A model generated the notes under the pieces. The model was not told the origin of the DNA and ran no database searches. It saw nothing but the letters and a program-made list of their open reading frames with translations. A program made the position numbers and the translations under genes. A stretch of 64,000 nucleotides of DNA from Kineococcus rubinsiae (GTDB lineage Bacteria; Actinomycetota; Actinomycetes; Actinomycetales; Kineococcaceae): assembly GCF_011839805.1 (NCBI RefSeq), contig NZ_VWPY01000002.1:62001-126000 (forward strand), given 5' to 3'. Below, piece after piece: positions 50,949 through 60,988 of this stretch. Numbering within the stretch: position 1 is the first letter of the stretch; every line of letters starts with the position of its first letter.

Positions 50949-51953
50949 ATGGCGACGATCAGCGACGTCGCGCGGTCGGCGGGGGTCTCGCTCAGCACGG
51001 TGTCGTACGTGCTGAGCGGCAAGCGGTCGATCTCCGAGCCCACCCGCACCCGCGTCCTGGACGCCGTCGCCCTCCTCGGCTACCGGCCCAACGCCGGGGC
51101 CCGGGCGCTGGCGTCGGCCTCGAACCGCACGGGCGTCATCGGCCTCGTCGTCCCCCTGCACGAGGACGCCGACGTGAACGTCGTCATGCAGTTCGTGCGG
51201 GCGGTGACCACGACCGCCCGGCGCCACGAGGCCGACGTCCTCCTGCTCACCCAGGAGGACTCCGCGGGCCTCGAGCGGGTGACCGCCACCGCCCTGGTCG
51301 ACGGGCTGGTCGTCCTGGACATCGCGGTCGACGACCCCCGGATCCCGCTGCTCGCGGGCCTCGGGCGCCCGGTCGTGCTCATCGGCCTGCCCCGCGAGAC
51401 GCAGGGACTGTCCTGCGTGGACTTCGACTTCGCGCTCGCGGCCCGCACCGCCGTGGACCACCTGGCCCGGCTGGGGCACACCAGCATCGGCCTCGTCAGC
51501 TCGAGCACGTCGTCGGTGCACCAGGCCGGCTACGCCGACCGGCTGCAGGCCGGCTTCCTCGAGCAGGCCGCGGCCGCGGGAGTCCGGGTCGCGACCCAGT
51601 CCTGCGACCCCACCGCGGCGGCGGCGCGGACGTGCCTGGCCGGCCTGCGCGCGCAGCGACCCGACCTGACCGCGCTGGTGGTCCACCACGAGGCGGCGCT
51701 GCCGCACCTGGTCTCGGCCCTGGGCGAGCAGGGCGTCCGCATCCCCCGGGACCTGTCGCTGGTCAGCGTCGGCGCCGCCGGCGCGGCCGCGGGGTTGCCG
51801 CAGCCGGTGGACGTCGTGGAGGTGCCCGTCGGGGAGATGGGCCGGGTCGCCGTCGAGATGCTCTCCGCGCGGATCTCCGGCGCCGGCACCGCCGAGGTGC
51901 GGCTGCTGTCCTCCCCGCTGGTCACCCAGGGCGGGAGCGCGCCGGCGTCCTGA
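50949..51953 (+). CDS. LacI-family transcriptional regulator
   Basis: A 334-residue repressor. The N-terminal HTH and hinge are standard (TISDVARSAGVSLSTVSYVLSGKRSISEPTRTRV; YRPNAGARALAS), followed by the periplasmic-binding-protein-like effector domain (RTGVIGLVVPLHEDADVN; HTSIGLVSSS). GGAGG precedes ATG 50949. Divergent position and the nearby palindrome suggest control of the ABC/GH42 operon and possibly of itself. The inducer is unknown. Confidence 0.92.
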   Translation: MATISDVARSAGVSLSTVSYVLSGKRSISEPTRTRVLDAVALLGYRPNAGARALASASNRTGVIGLVVPLHEDADVNVVMQFVRAVTTTARRHEADVLLLTQEDSAGLERVTATALVDGLVVLDIAVDDPRIPLLAGLGRPVVLIGLPRETQGLSCVDFDFALAARTAVDHLARLGHTSIGLVSSSTSSVHQAGYADRLQAGFLEQAAAAGVRVATQSCDPTAAAARTCLAGLRAQRPDLTALVVHHEAALPHLVSALGEQGVRIPRDLSLVSVGAAGAAAGLPQPVDVVEVPVGEMGRVAVEMLSARISGAGTAEVRLLSSPLVTQGGSAPAS

Positions 51954-51981
51954 CCCCTCGCGGGGAGCCCGGCCCGGCGGC

Positions 51982-52413
51982 TCAGTCGTCCGCTGCCTCC
52001 TCCGGCCCGCCCGGCTGCCGCGCGGGGCAGGTCAGCTCCAGCATGTCGGCCAGGCGCCACGCCTCGACGACGCTCAGGTGCAGCCCCATCTCCCGGTGGG
52101 TGCCCAGGCCCGAGTAGATGGCCACGCCGGACAGGTCCGGCTCGTGGCCGTCGTCGTCCAGGACGCTGAGGCAGAGCCAGGGCTTCACGCCGGGGCGGAA
52201 GTGGGCCAGCCGCATGGGCGGCAGGGTCCGCGCACCGGTGAGGTAGGGCAGGAGCATCCGCACGTAGTCGAGGTCGTAGACCTCGGTGCGCCCGTCGGCG
52301 CGCAGGATGACGTCTCTACCCCGGATGGTCACGGACTCGGCGGCGGTGGCCCCTAGCTGCACGCCTCCAGTCTGCGGACCCGGCCGCCGAGATGGCGACG
52401 AGGGCTTGGTCAC
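51982..52413 (-). CDS. Hypothetical protein
   Basis: A 143-residue protein with no recognised family, signal peptide or membrane segment. The central 100 residues look like a compact beta-rich domain (ESVTIRGRDVILRADGRTEVYDLDYVRMLLPYL; GVAIYSGLGTHREMGLHLSVVEAWRLADMLEL). The first 20 residues are basic and Pro/Ser-rich, and the true start could be a later GTG before QLGATAAES. It lies between the LacI gene (convergent) and the kinase gene (same strand). Confidence 0.6.
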   Translation of the reverse strand: MTKPSSPSRRPGPQTGGVQLGATAAESVTIRGRDVILRADGRTEVYDLDYVRMLLPYLTGARTLPPMRLAHFRPGVKPWLCLSVLDDDGHEPDLSGVAIYSGLGTHREMGLHLSVVEAWRLADMLELTCPARQPGGPEEAADD

Positions 52414-52450
52414 AGCCGTCCCGGTCAGGCGTCCCGGTCAGCCGTCCCGA

Positions 52451-53419
52451 TCAGGCCGCGCCGGCCAGGTGGTCCAGCACGGCGATCCACTCGGCGGCCG
52501 GCAGGTCGTCGCGGTCCAGCCCGAGGAGGACCGCGTCGCGGACCTCCCGGGCGCGGGGGGCGCCCGAGGCCCCGCCGACCCGCTGCACGGACAGGGACGC
52601 GGTGACGACGGCGAAGGCGGTGCAGGTGCGCAGGTCCCAGCCGGCGACGTGCCCTCCGCAGAAGGCGGCGACGAAGCAGTCGCCGGCCCCCGTCGGGTCC
52701 ACGGCGGTCGTGGGCGGCGCCATCACCTCGCAGCGCTCACCGGTGGCGCTGTCCAGCGCGAGCGCTCCCCGGGCTCCGCGGGTGACGACGACGAGGGGCG
52801 TGCGCTCGGCGAGAGCGTCCAGGGCGGCGTCGACGTCGTCCGCGCGGGTGTAGAGCAGCGCTTCGTCCTCGTTGGGCACGAAGGCGTCGACCTCCGCGAG
52901 CGCGTCCAGCACGGACGGCGCCCACCGGCCGGTCTCGTCCCACCCCACCCCGCCGACGACGACGGTCCCGGCCCGGCGCAGGTCGCGGACCCAGGCCGGG
53001 ACGCCCTCGGCGACGCCCACGTGACACGCCGCGACCGGGGGCAGCGGGGTGGGGAGGGTGTCGGACAGCCAGGTGCCGCGCTCCTCGTAGGTGACGAAGC
53101 TGCGGTCGACGCCGTCGGTCAGGGCCACCGTGACGGCCGTGCGGGCCTCCGGCAGCACCGTCAGCCAGTCCAGCCGGAGTCGGGCCTCGGCGGCGAGGCG
53201 GTCCAGGACGGCGGTGCCGAAGAGGTCGCGGCCGACGGCGCCGACGAGGGCGGTCCCGAACCCGAGGCGGGCGCCGGCCACGGCCCGGGTGGCGGTGCCG
53301 CCGGGGGTGACGGCGAGGCCGTCGGCGAACACCTCGGCGCCCGGGGCCGGGGCCTGGACGCCGGACATCACCAGGTCGCAGAACACCCGGCCGCCGAAGA
53401 CGAGGTCGAGGTCGGTCAA
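52451..53419 (-). CDS. PfkB-family carbohydrate kinase
   Basis: A 322-residue ribokinase-like sugar or nucleoside kinase. It shows the N-terminal substrate region (TPGGTATRAVAGARLG), the ATP-site segment VVVTRGARGALAL and the PfkB signature with catalytic Asp and anion hole (DPTGAGDCFVAAFCGG). The start is TTG 53419, supported by AGGAGG four bases upstream. It is divergent from the GH4 gene across a region with three operator-like repeats, so the two are probably co-regulated: the kinase may make or process the phosphosugar handled by GH4. Confidence 0.88.
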   Translation of the reverse strand: MTDLDLVFGGRVFCDLVMSGVQAPAPGAEVFADGLAVTPGGTATRAVAGARLGFGTALVGAVGRDLFGTAVLDRLAAEARLRLDWLTVLPEARTAVTVALTDGVDRSFVTYEERGTWLSDTLPTPLPPVAACHVGVAEGVPAWVRDLRRAGTVVVGGVGWDETGRWAPSVLDALAEVDAFVPNEDEALLYTRADDVDAALDALAERTPLVVVTRGARGALALDSATGERCEVMAPPTTAVDPTGAGDCFVAAFCGGHVAGWDLRTCTAFAVVTASLSVQRVGGASGAPRAREVRDAVLLGLDRDDLPAAEWIAVLDHLAGAA

Positions 53420-53442
53420 GGGTCCTCCTGGTGCGCACTGGA

Positions 53443-53521
53443 TGATCGATCGTGCAAGGACGTCCGTGACAGACTAGCCAGAGATGCGCGATCGGTCATA
53501 GGCTCTCTGCGTGATCGAGCA
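53443..53521. promoter_or_regulatory. Three operator-like repeats in the pfkB/GH4 divergent promoter
   Basis: Three 14-bp copies of a TGCRCGATCGRTCA-type pseudo-palindrome lie at 53443-53456 (reverse), 53485-53498 and 53508-53521, each with at least 12 of 14 matches. The core CGATCG is palindromic. A fourth copy precedes the binding-protein gene at 62948. Confidence 0.62.
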
Positions 53522-53536
53522 GAGTGGGTGCGGGGC

Positions 53537-54922
53537 GTGAAGCTGGCGATCCTGGGTGGCGGTGGTTTCCGGACCCCGTTCGTGTGGCAGGCCCTGCTGC
53601 GCGACCAGGGGTCCCCGCGCATCACGAGCGTCACCCTCCAGGACACCAGCGAGCAGCGCCTGGCCGGAATGCGGGCCGTGCTGGAGCAGCTGGCGGAGGG
53701 GTTCGGGGAACCCCCGGTGCTGCGGACCACCACCAGCCTGGACGCCGCCCTCGAGGGCAGCGACTTCGTGTTCTCGGCCGTGCGCGTCGGTGGCCTCGCC
53801 GGCCGCTGCGCCGACGAGCGGGTGGCGCTCGACCTCGGGGTCCTGGGGCAGGAGACGACCGGACCCGGGGGCCTGGCCTACGCGCTGCGCACCGTGCCGT
53901 TCATGGTGGACGTCGCCGAGCGCGTCGAGCGGCTGGCCCCCAGCGCCTACGTCCTGAACTTCACCAACCCCGCGGGCATCATCACCGAGGCCATGCAGGG
54001 CGTCCTGGGTGACAGGGTCCTCGGCATCTGCGACACCCCCTCCGGCCTCGGCCGCCGCGTCGCCCTCCTGCTGGGCCACGACCCCGACCACGCCCGGCTG
54101 GACTACGTGGGCCTGAACCACCTCGGCTGGCTGCGCCGCGTCGTCGTCGGCGGCCGGGACGTCCTGCCGGACCTGCTCGGCGACGACGGCCTGCTCGCCC
54201 ACCTGGAGGAGCAGCACGTCTTCGGCGCCCCCTGGCTGAGGTCCCTCGGGTCCGTGCCCAACGAGTACCTCTACTACTGGTACCGCAACGTCGAGGCCGT
54301 CGCCCGCATCCGGGAGTCGGCCATGACCCGCGGGGAGTTCCTGCTCAAGACCCAGGGCGAGTTCTTCGACCAGCTCCCCTCGGCCGGCCGCGGTGCCGCG
54401 CAGCTCTGGCGGGACACCGTCCTGGACCGCAGCGCCAGCTACATGGCCGAGGCCAAGGGCGGTGAGCAGGGTGCTCCGGAGAACCCCGAACCCCCGGAGA
54501 CCGATCCGTCGCAGCAGGGCTACGCGGGGGTGGCTCTCGCCGTCATGGCCGCGATCAGCCGCGACGAGCCGTCCACCGCGATCCTCAACGTGCGCAACGG
54601 CAGCACCGTCGCCGGGCTGCCCGAGGACGCCGTCGTCGAGGTGCCCGTCGCCGTCGACGGCAGCGGGGTGCGGCCCTTCGCCACCCCCGCGCCCGACCTG
54701 CACCAGCTCGGCCTCATGCAGCAGGTCAAGGCCGTCGAGCGCCACGTCATCGCCGCCGCGCTGCACGGCGACAGGTCCGAGGCGCTGCTGGCGTTCGCGA
54801 CGCACCCCCTGGTGCGCTCGGTGGACGTCGCCGAGAAGCTCCTCGCCGGGTACGTCGAACGGATCCCGGAGGTGGCGGCCGTGTTCGACCGGTCCGCCAC
54901 CCGCCCGTCCTCCCGCCCCTGA
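53537..54922 (+). CDS. GH4-family glycosidase (6-phospho-beta-glucosidase-like)
   Basis: A 461-residue NAD- and Mn-dependent glycosidase that cleaves by oxidation-elimination. The dinucleotide fold opens the protein (KLAILGGGGFRTP), followed by NFTNPAGI, the metal ligands Cys in GICDTPSG (about 165) and His in GLNHLGW (about 195), and a Tyr-rich NEYLYYWYRN segment. These features fit the phospho-beta-glycosidase branch, though no PTS gene is present to supply phosphosugars; the adjacent PfkB kinase might. GTG 53537 begins exactly at the Rossmann strand. Confidence 0.9.
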   Translation: MKLAILGGGGFRTPFVWQALLRDQGSPRITSVTLQDTSEQRLAGMRAVLEQLAEGFGEPPVLRTTTSLDAALEGSDFVFSAVRVGGLAGRCADERVALDLGVLGQETTGPGGLAYALRTVPFMVDVAERVERLAPSAYVLNFTNPAGIITEAMQGVLGDRVLGICDTPSGLGRRVALLLGHDPDHARLDYVGLNHLGWLRRVVVGGRDVLPDLLGDDGLLAHLEEQHVFGAPWLRSLGSVPNEYLYYWYRNVEAVARIRESAMTRGEFLLKTQGEFFDQLPSAGRGAAQLWRDTVLDRSASYMAEAKGGEQGAPENPEPPETDPSQQGYAGVALAVMAAISRDEPSTAILNVRNGSTVAGLPEDAVVEVPVAVDGSGVRPFATPAPDLHQLGLMQQVKAVERHVIAAALHGDRSEALLAFATHPLVRSVDVAEKLLAGYVERIPEVAAVFDRSATRPSSRP

Positions 54923-54974
54923 CCCCCCGCTCGCCCCGACGCCCCGCGCGCCACCCCCGAACGAGGAGAACCCC

Positions 54975-57900
54975 GTGCACGACGACCGCTCCCTGGTGGA
55001 GGGCCGCGTCCGCCGCGTCCTGACCCACCGCATCCGTCCCGCCGTGCACTCGCACCGGGTCCCGCTGAGCCTCACCGCGTGGCTGGTGCCCGACGAGCCG
55101 GTGCCCGCGGGCGAGGCCGTCGCGGCGCTGGAGCAGGGGGCGTTCGGCGAGTTCGCCGTCGGCACCACGTGGGGCCGGCCCTGGTCGACCACCTGGGTCC
55201 GCGCCCACGGCGAGGTGCCCGCCGAGTGGGCCGGCCGCCGCGTCGAGGCGCACTTCGACCTCGGCTTCGTCGGCGACTGGCCCGGCAACCAGGCCGAGGC
55301 CCTGGTCCACTCCCTGGACGGCATCCCGATCAAGGGCGTCGCCCCGGACAACCAGGTCGTCCCCGTGGTCCGCGTCGCCGAGGGCGGTGAGGTCGTCGAC
55401 CTGCTGCTGGAGATGGCCGCGAACCCCGACGTCATGGCCGACGACATGAAGCCGACCCCGCTGGGGGACAAGGCGACCGCGGGGCAGGCGCACCTCTACA
55501 CCATGAAGGTGGCCGACCTCGTCGTCCTCGACGAGGAGGTCTGGATGCTGGCGGTGGACGTCGAGGTCCTCGACGACCTCATGCGCCACCTGCCCGCGTC
55601 CGAACCCCGCCGGTACGAGATCGCCCGCGCGCTGGACCGCGCCCTGGACGCCCTGGACCTCGACGACGTCTCGGGATCGGCCTCCGCCGCGCGCGCCGAG
55701 CTGGTCGACGTCCTGTCCTCCCCGGCCGTGCGCAGCGCGCACACGCTCTCCTCGGTCGGGCACGCCCACATCGACTCCGCCTGGTTGTGGCCGCTGCGCG
55801 AGACCGAGCGCAAGACGTCGCGGACGTTCGCCAACGTGACCGCGCTGGCGCAGGAGTACCCCGAGCTCGTCTTCGCCTGCTCGCAGGCCCAGCAGTACGC
55901 GTGGGTCAAGGAGCGCTCGCCGGAGGTCTACGCCCGCATGCAGGCCGCGGCGCGCGCCGGCCAGTGGGTCCCGGTCGGCGGCATGTGGGTCGAGGCGGAC
56001 GGGAACCTACCCGGCGGCGAGGCGCTGGTCCGCCAGTTCCTCACCGGCAAGGCCTTCTTCCGCGACGAGTTCGACGTCGACTGCAAGGGCGTGTGGCTGC
56101 CGGACTCCTTCGGGTACTCGGGTGCCTACCCGCAGATCGCGCGGCTGGCCGGGATGGACTGGTTCCTCACCCAGAAGATCTCCTGGAACCAGACGAACGC
56201 CTTCCCGCACCACACCTTCCGCTGGGAGGGCATCGACGGGACGCAGATCTTCACGCACTTCCCGCCCGTCGACACCTACAACGCGATCTTCTCCGCCGAG
56301 GAGCTGACGCACGCGGTGGAGAACTACTCCGAGAAGGGCCGCGGGACCCGCTCGCTGGCCCCCTTCGGCCACGGCGACGGCGGTGGCGGCCCCACGCGCG
56401 AGATGCTCGAGCGCGCCCGCCGCTTCGCCGACCTCGAGGGCTCGCCCAAGGTCGTGATCCAGGACCCGAACGTGTTCTTCGCCGAGGCCGAGGCGGAGTA
56501 CCCGGCCGCGCCGGTGTGGAGCGGTGAGCTCTACCTCGAGCTGCACCGCGCGACCTACACCAGCCAGGCCCGCACCAAGTCCGGCAACCGCCGCAGCGAG
56601 CACCTGCTGCGCGAGGCGGAGCTGTGGGCGACGACGGCCGCGCTGAACGCGCCGTCCTACGCCTACCCGCACGCCGAGCTGGACCGGTTGTGGAAGACCG
56701 TCCTGCTGCACCAGTTCCACGACATCCTGCCGGGGTCCTCGATCGCCTGGGTGCACCGGGAGGCCGAGCAGACCTACGCCGCCGTGCGCGCGGACCTCGA
56801 GGCCCTCGTGGCCGAGGCCGTCGCCGCCCTGGGCACCGGCCACCGGGTCGTCCTGAACACCGCGCCGCACGAGCGCACCGAGGTCCTCGAGGCCGACGGG
56901 CGCACGCTGCTGGTCCGGGTGCCCGCTTCTGGCGCCGCGGCGCTGGCGGAGACCACCGGGGAGGTCGCGGGCGTGAGCGCGGAACCGCGCGACGGCGGGT
57001 TCGTCCTGGCCAACGGGAGGATCACCGTGGTCGTCGACGCCGACGGGCTGCTGGCCTCCGTCGTCGACGAGGTGGCCGACCGCGAGGTCCTGGCCCCCGG
57101 GGGCCGCGGGAACCTCCTGCAGCTGCACACCGACTTCCCGAACAGCTGGGACGCCTGGGACGTCGACCAGCACTACCGCAACCGGGTCGTCGACCTGGTC
57201 GCGGCCGACGAGGTCACCCTCGTCGAGCCGGGGCCGCTGCGCGCCCGGGTCCGCGTGGTCCGCACCGTCCGCGCCTCGCGCATCGTGCAGGAGTACGTCC
57301 TGGCCGCCGGCTCGGACCGGCTCGACGTGCGCACCGAGATCGACTGGCACGAGCAGGAGAAGTTCCTCAAGGCGAGCTTCCCGCTGGACCTGCACGCCGC
57401 GGTCAGCTCCTCGGAGATCCAGTTCGGCCACGTGCAGCGCGCGACGCACACGAACACCAGCTGGGACCACGCCCGGTTCGAGACGGCCGCGCACCGCTGG
57501 GTCCACGTCGCCGAACCCGGGTACGGGGTGGCCGTCGTCAACGACTCCACGTACGGCCACGACACCACCCGCGCCTCCCGCGAGGACGGCGGGACGACCA
57601 CCACCGTCCGGCTCTCGCTGGTCCGCGGGCCGCGGATGCCCGATCCCGAGGCCGACCAGGGCCGGCACGCGATGTCGTACTCCCTGGTGCCCGGCGCCGG
57701 GATCGACGGCGCCGTCCGCTCCGGCTACGACGTGAACCTCCCGCTGCGCGTCGTCGACGGCCCGGAGCAGGCCCCGGCCGCGCCCGTGACCGTCACCGGC
57801 TCCGGGGCGACCCTCGAGGCCGTGAAGCTGGCCCAGGACGGCTCCGGCGACGTGGTCGTGCGCGTCTACGAGGCCTGGGGCGCGCGCGCCCAGGGCGTCC

Positions 57901-58070
57901 TGCGCACCTCGTTCCCGCTGGCCGAGGTCACGGTCGTCGACCTCATGGAGGAGCCCGCCGAGGCGGGCTCCGCCGCCGCCCGCGGGTACGCCGCCCAGCA
58001 CGACGACGGGTCCGTGGGCTTCGCCCTGCGCCCGTTCCAGATCCTGACCCTGCGGCTGCGCCGGGCGTGA
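54975..58070 (+). CDS. GH38 alpha-mannosidase
   Basis: A 1031-residue zinc enzyme releasing alpha-linked mannose. After an N-terminal beta domain come the zinc residues in GHAHIDSAWLWPL (about 262-273), the nucleophile Asp in LPDSFGYSGAYPQI (about 376), FGHGDGGGGPT and HQFHDILPGSSI (about 578), then the long C-terminal beta-sandwich domains. No signal peptide, so it acts on imported glycans in the cytoplasm. GAGGAGAA precedes GTG 54975. Its stop overlaps the GH2 start by GTGA. Confidence 0.95.
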   Translation: MHDDRSLVEGRVRRVLTHRIRPAVHSHRVPLSLTAWLVPDEPVPAGEAVAALEQGAFGEFAVGTTWGRPWSTTWVRAHGEVPAEWAGRRVEAHFDLGFVGDWPGNQAEALVHSLDGIPIKGVAPDNQVVPVVRVAEGGEVVDLLLEMAANPDVMADDMKPTPLGDKATAGQAHLYTMKVADLVVLDEEVWMLAVDVEVLDDLMRHLPASEPRRYEIARALDRALDALDLDDVSGSASAARAELVDVLSSPAVRSAHTLSSVGHAHIDSAWLWPLRETERKTSRTFANVTALAQEYPELVFACSQAQQYAWVKERSPEVYARMQAAARAGQWVPVGGMWVEADGNLPGGEALVRQFLTGKAFFRDEFDVDCKGVWLPDSFGYSGAYPQIARLAGMDWFLTQKISWNQTNAFPHHTFRWEGIDGTQIFTHFPPVDTYNAIFSAEELTHAVENYSEKGRGTRSLAPFGHGDGGGGPTREMLERARRFADLEGSPKVVIQDPNVFFAEAEAEYPAAPVWSGELYLELHRATYTSQARTKSGNRRSEHLLREAELWATTAALNAPSYAYPHAELDRLWKTVLLHQFHDILPGSSIAWVHREAEQTYAAVRADLEALVAEAVAALGTGHRVVLNTAPHERTEVLEADGRTLLVRVPASGAAALAETTGEVAGVSAEPRDGGFVLANGRITVVVDADGLLASVVDEVADREVLAPGGRGNLLQLHTDFPNSWDAWDVDQHYRNRVVDLVAADEVTLVEPGPLRARVRVVRTVRASRIVQEYVLAAGSDRLDVRTEIDWHEQEKFLKASFPLDLHAAVSSSEIQFGHVQRATHTNTSWDHARFETAAHRWVHVAEPGYGVAVVNDSTYGHDTTRASREDGGTTTTVRLSLVRGPRMPDPEADQGRHAMSYSLVPGAGIDGAVRSGYDVNLPLRVVDGPEQAPAAPVTVTGSGATLEAVKLAQDGSGDVVVRVYEAWGARAQGVLRTSFPLAEVTVVDLMEEPAEAGSAAARGYAAQHDDGSVGFALRPFQILTLRLRRA

Positions 58071-60988
58071 ACGCGGCGGAGGGCGTCTGGTCCGACCCCG
58101 AGCACGTCGGTCGCCGTCGGGAACCGGTCGGCACCCTGCGCCGCGCCGTCCCCGACGACGGGGCGACCTGCCTGGACCTCGACGGCGACTGGGACTTCCA
58201 GCTGCTGGCGACCCCCCGGGACCGCCCGGGGACGCGGTGGTCGACGGCCCGCGTCCCCGGGTGCTGGACCACCGAACCCGGCCTGTGGGGCGAGGTCCCC
58301 GACCCGCCCTGGTACACCGGCGACCAGATGCCGTGGCCGGACCTGCCCCCGCTCCCGCCGACGGCGCACAACCCCACCGGCGTCCACGCCCGCGACGTCA
58401 GCGTCCCGGCCGGGTGGGCCGGGCAGCGGGTGGTGCTGCACGTCGGCGCCGCCGAGAGCGTGCTGCTGGTGCGCGTCGACGGCCACGACGTCGGGTCGAG
58501 CACCGACTCGCACCTGGCCGCGGAGTTCGACGTCACCGCGTGGGCGCCACCCGGGACGACGGTGCGCATGGAGCTCACCGTCGTGAAGTGGTCGGCCGCG
58601 ACGTTCGTGGAGGACCAGGACCAGTGGTGGCACGGCGGGATCACCCGCTCCGTGCGGCTGTTCACCCGTCCCGTCCTGCACCTGTCCGACGTCCGGACCG
58701 TCGCGGGGGCCGACGGTGCGCTGCGCGTCGACGTCCGGGTCGGCACCGACGAGGGCCGGCTCACCGACGGCTGGCGCGTCGCCGCCCGCCTCGGCGGCAC
58801 GGAGCTCGCCTTCGACGCCGCGGCGCACGCGCGCGACCTCGAGGACGAGCGGATCTCCCTGTACCGAGGACGGGCCCGGTTCACGGGGGAGTTCGCCGGC
58901 ATCGCGACGTGGACGGCCGAGACGCCTGCGCTGCACGACCTCACGGTCGAGCTGCGCGACCCCGCCGGCGCGCTCGTCGACGCCGTGGTCCAGCGGGTGG
59001 GGTTCCGCACCGTCGAGGTCGTCGGTCCCGACCTGCTGGTCAACGGCCGCCGCATCTTCGTGCGCGGGGTCAACCGCCACGACCGCGACCCGCTCACCGG
59101 CCGGGTCGTGACCGCGCAGGCCGTGCGCGAGGAGCTCCTGACCCTCAAGCGGTTCGGGTTCAACGCCGTCCGCACCTCGCACTACCCCAACGACCCGGTG
59201 CTCTACGACCTCACCGACGAGCTGGGGTTCTACGTCGTCGACGAGGCGAACGTCGAGTCCCACGCGTGGGCCCACGAGATCTCCGACGACCCCGCCTACC
59301 TGCCCGCGTTCACCCAGCGGGTCGCGCGGATGGTGCGCCGGGACCGCAACCACCCCAGCGTCGTCATCTGGTCGCTGGGCAACGAGAGCGACCACGGCGC
59401 CAACCACGACGCCGTGGCGGCCTGGATCCGCAGCGACGACCCGACGCGCCCGCTGCAGTACGAGGGCGCCATCAAGGACGACTGGTACGCCGGGGCGGCG
59501 GCCAGCGACCTCGTCTGCCCCATGTACGCCCACCTCGACCAGCTGGTCGCGTACGCGGAGGCCGGCCCGCTGCGCCCGGTCGTCCAGTGCGAGTACTCCC
59601 ACGCCATGGGCAACTCCAACGGGTCGCTGGCCGAGTACTGGGCGGCCATCGAGTCGCTGCCCGGGCTGCAGGGCGGGTTCGTCTGGGAGTTCGCCGACCA
59701 CGGCATCCTGCAGCGCACCGACGACGGCCTGCCCGCGGGCCGGGCCGGGGCGGGGATGTTCGCCGACGGCGTCCCGGCGCCGGGCTACCGCTGGGCCTCC
59801 GGCGGCGACTTCGGCGACACCCCCAACGACGGCGCGTTCTGCCTGGACGGCATGACGTTCCCGGACGGGACCCCGAAGCCGGCGATGTTCGAGCACCGCG
59901 AGCTCAGCTCCCCGGTGCGGCTCTCGCTGCAGGACGGCGGGCTGCGGGTCCGCAACGCCCTCGACGTCCTGGACCTGGCCCACCTGCGGGGCGAGTGGCG
60001 GCTGGAGGCCACCGACGGCACCGCGCTGCGCGTCGCGGCCGAGCTGCCGGCGCTGGCGGCGGGGGAGAGCGCCGTCGTGGCGCTGCCCGCGGAGCTGGCG
60101 GCGGCCGGCACGGGGGAGCGGTGGCTGCAGCTGGTCGTCACCCAGGCCGCCGCCACCGCGTGGGCCCCGGCCGGCGCGGAGGTCAGCCGGCCGTGCGTGC
60201 GGCTGCCGGACCGGCCCGCCGCGGTCCGGACGACCTCGACGGCCGCAGCGGTCCCCGTCGTCGTCGACGACCGCGGGCAGCTGGTGCTCGCGGGCCTCGC
60301 CGGCCGTCCCGAGCTGACGCTGTGGCGCGACCCCACCGACAACGACGTGATCGCCGGGGACGCCGCGCGGTGGACGGCCTGGGGCCTGGACACCGCCCGC
60401 CCGGTCGTGGAGTCCGTGCACGGCGACGGGGCGGCCACGGTCGTCGTGTCCCGGCTGAGCACGGGCGCCGGCGACGTCGTCCACACCCAGCGGTTCAGCA
60501 CCGTCACCGGGACGGGCTCGACGGTCGTCCTGCACGGCGAGGACACCGTCGAGGTGCCGGCGGGGCTGGACGACCTGCCGCGCATCGGCCTGCGGATCGC
60601 CCTCGCCGGGGACGCCGCGACGGTGCGCTGGTTCGGCGCGGGGCCGTGGGAGACCTACCCCGACCGCTGCACCGCGCCGACGGGCTGGCACGAGCGGCCC
60701 GTGGACGACCTCGCGGTGCCGTACGTGCGGCCGCAGGAGAACGGCGGGCGGACGGGAGTGCGGGAGGTCCTGCTCGGCGAGGCGGCGGACGGCCTGCGCC
60801 TCGGGTTCGCGCAGCCGGTGCTGATGACCCTCGCGCGCCGAGGCGGGCTGGAGCTGACGGCCGACGTCCGCCACCGCGGTCTCGGCTCGGCCTCCTGCGG
60901 CCCGAATGGGCTGCCGCAGTTCCGGATCGTCCCCGGCACGCACACCTGGGCCTGGACGGTGTCGCACGGTCACGGGGCCGTGCGGTGA
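58067..60988 (+). CDS. GH2 beta-galactosidase (LacZ type)
   Basis: A 973-residue five-domain hydrolase: sugar-binding jelly roll, Ig-like domain, TIM barrel with acid/base Glu in LGNESDHGANHD (about residue 440) and nucleophile Glu in VQCEYSHAMGNSNG (about 508), a linker domain, and the LacZ small-chain-like C-terminal domain (TLWRDPTDND; WFGAGPWETYPDR; YVRPQENGGR). There is no signal peptide. It overlaps GH38 upstream and the phosphodiesterase downstream, giving a three-gene coupled unit. GH2 members also act on glucuronides or mannosides, but the domain set favours beta-galactosidase. Confidence 0.94.
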   Translation: MNAAEGVWSDPEHVGRRREPVGTLRRAVPDDGATCLDLDGDWDFQLLATPRDRPGTRWSTARVPGCWTTEPGLWGEVPDPPWYTGDQMPWPDLPPLPPTAHNPTGVHARDVSVPAGWAGQRVVLHVGAAESVLLVRVDGHDVGSSTDSHLAAEFDVTAWAPPGTTVRMELTVVKWSAATFVEDQDQWWHGGITRSVRLFTRPVLHLSDVRTVAGADGALRVDVRVGTDEGRLTDGWRVAARLGGTELAFDAAAHARDLEDERISLYRGRARFTGEFAGIATWTAETPALHDLTVELRDPAGALVDAVVQRVGFRTVEVVGPDLLVNGRRIFVRGVNRHDRDPLTGRVVTAQAVREELLTLKRFGFNAVRTSHYPNDPVLYDLTDELGFYVVDEANVESHAWAHEISDDPAYLPAFTQRVARMVRRDRNHPSVVIWSLGNESDHGANHDAVAAWIRSDDPTRPLQYEGAIKDDWYAGAAASDLVCPMYAHLDQLVAYAEAGPLRPVVQCEYSHAMGNSNGSLAEYWAAIESLPGLQGGFVWEFADHGILQRTDDGLPAGRAGAGMFADGVPAPGYRWASGGDFGDTPNDGAFCLDGMTFPDGTPKPAMFEHRELSSPVRLSLQDGGLRVRNALDVLDLAHLRGEWRLEATDGTALRVAAELPALAAGESAVVALPAELAAAGTGERWLQLVVTQAAATAWAPAGAEVSRPCVRLPDRPAAVRTTSTAAAVPVVVDDRGQLVLAGLAGRPELTLWRDPTDNDVIAGDAARWTAWGLDTARPVVESVHGDGAATVVVSRLSTGAGDVVHTQRFSTVTGTGSTVVLHGEDTVEVPAGLDDLPRIGLRIALAGDAATVRWFGAGPWETYPDRCTAPTGWHERPVDDLAVPYVRPQENGGRTGVREVLLGEAADGLRLGFAQPVLMTLARRGGLELTADVRHRGLGSASCGPNGLPQFRIVPGTHTWAWTVSHGHGAVR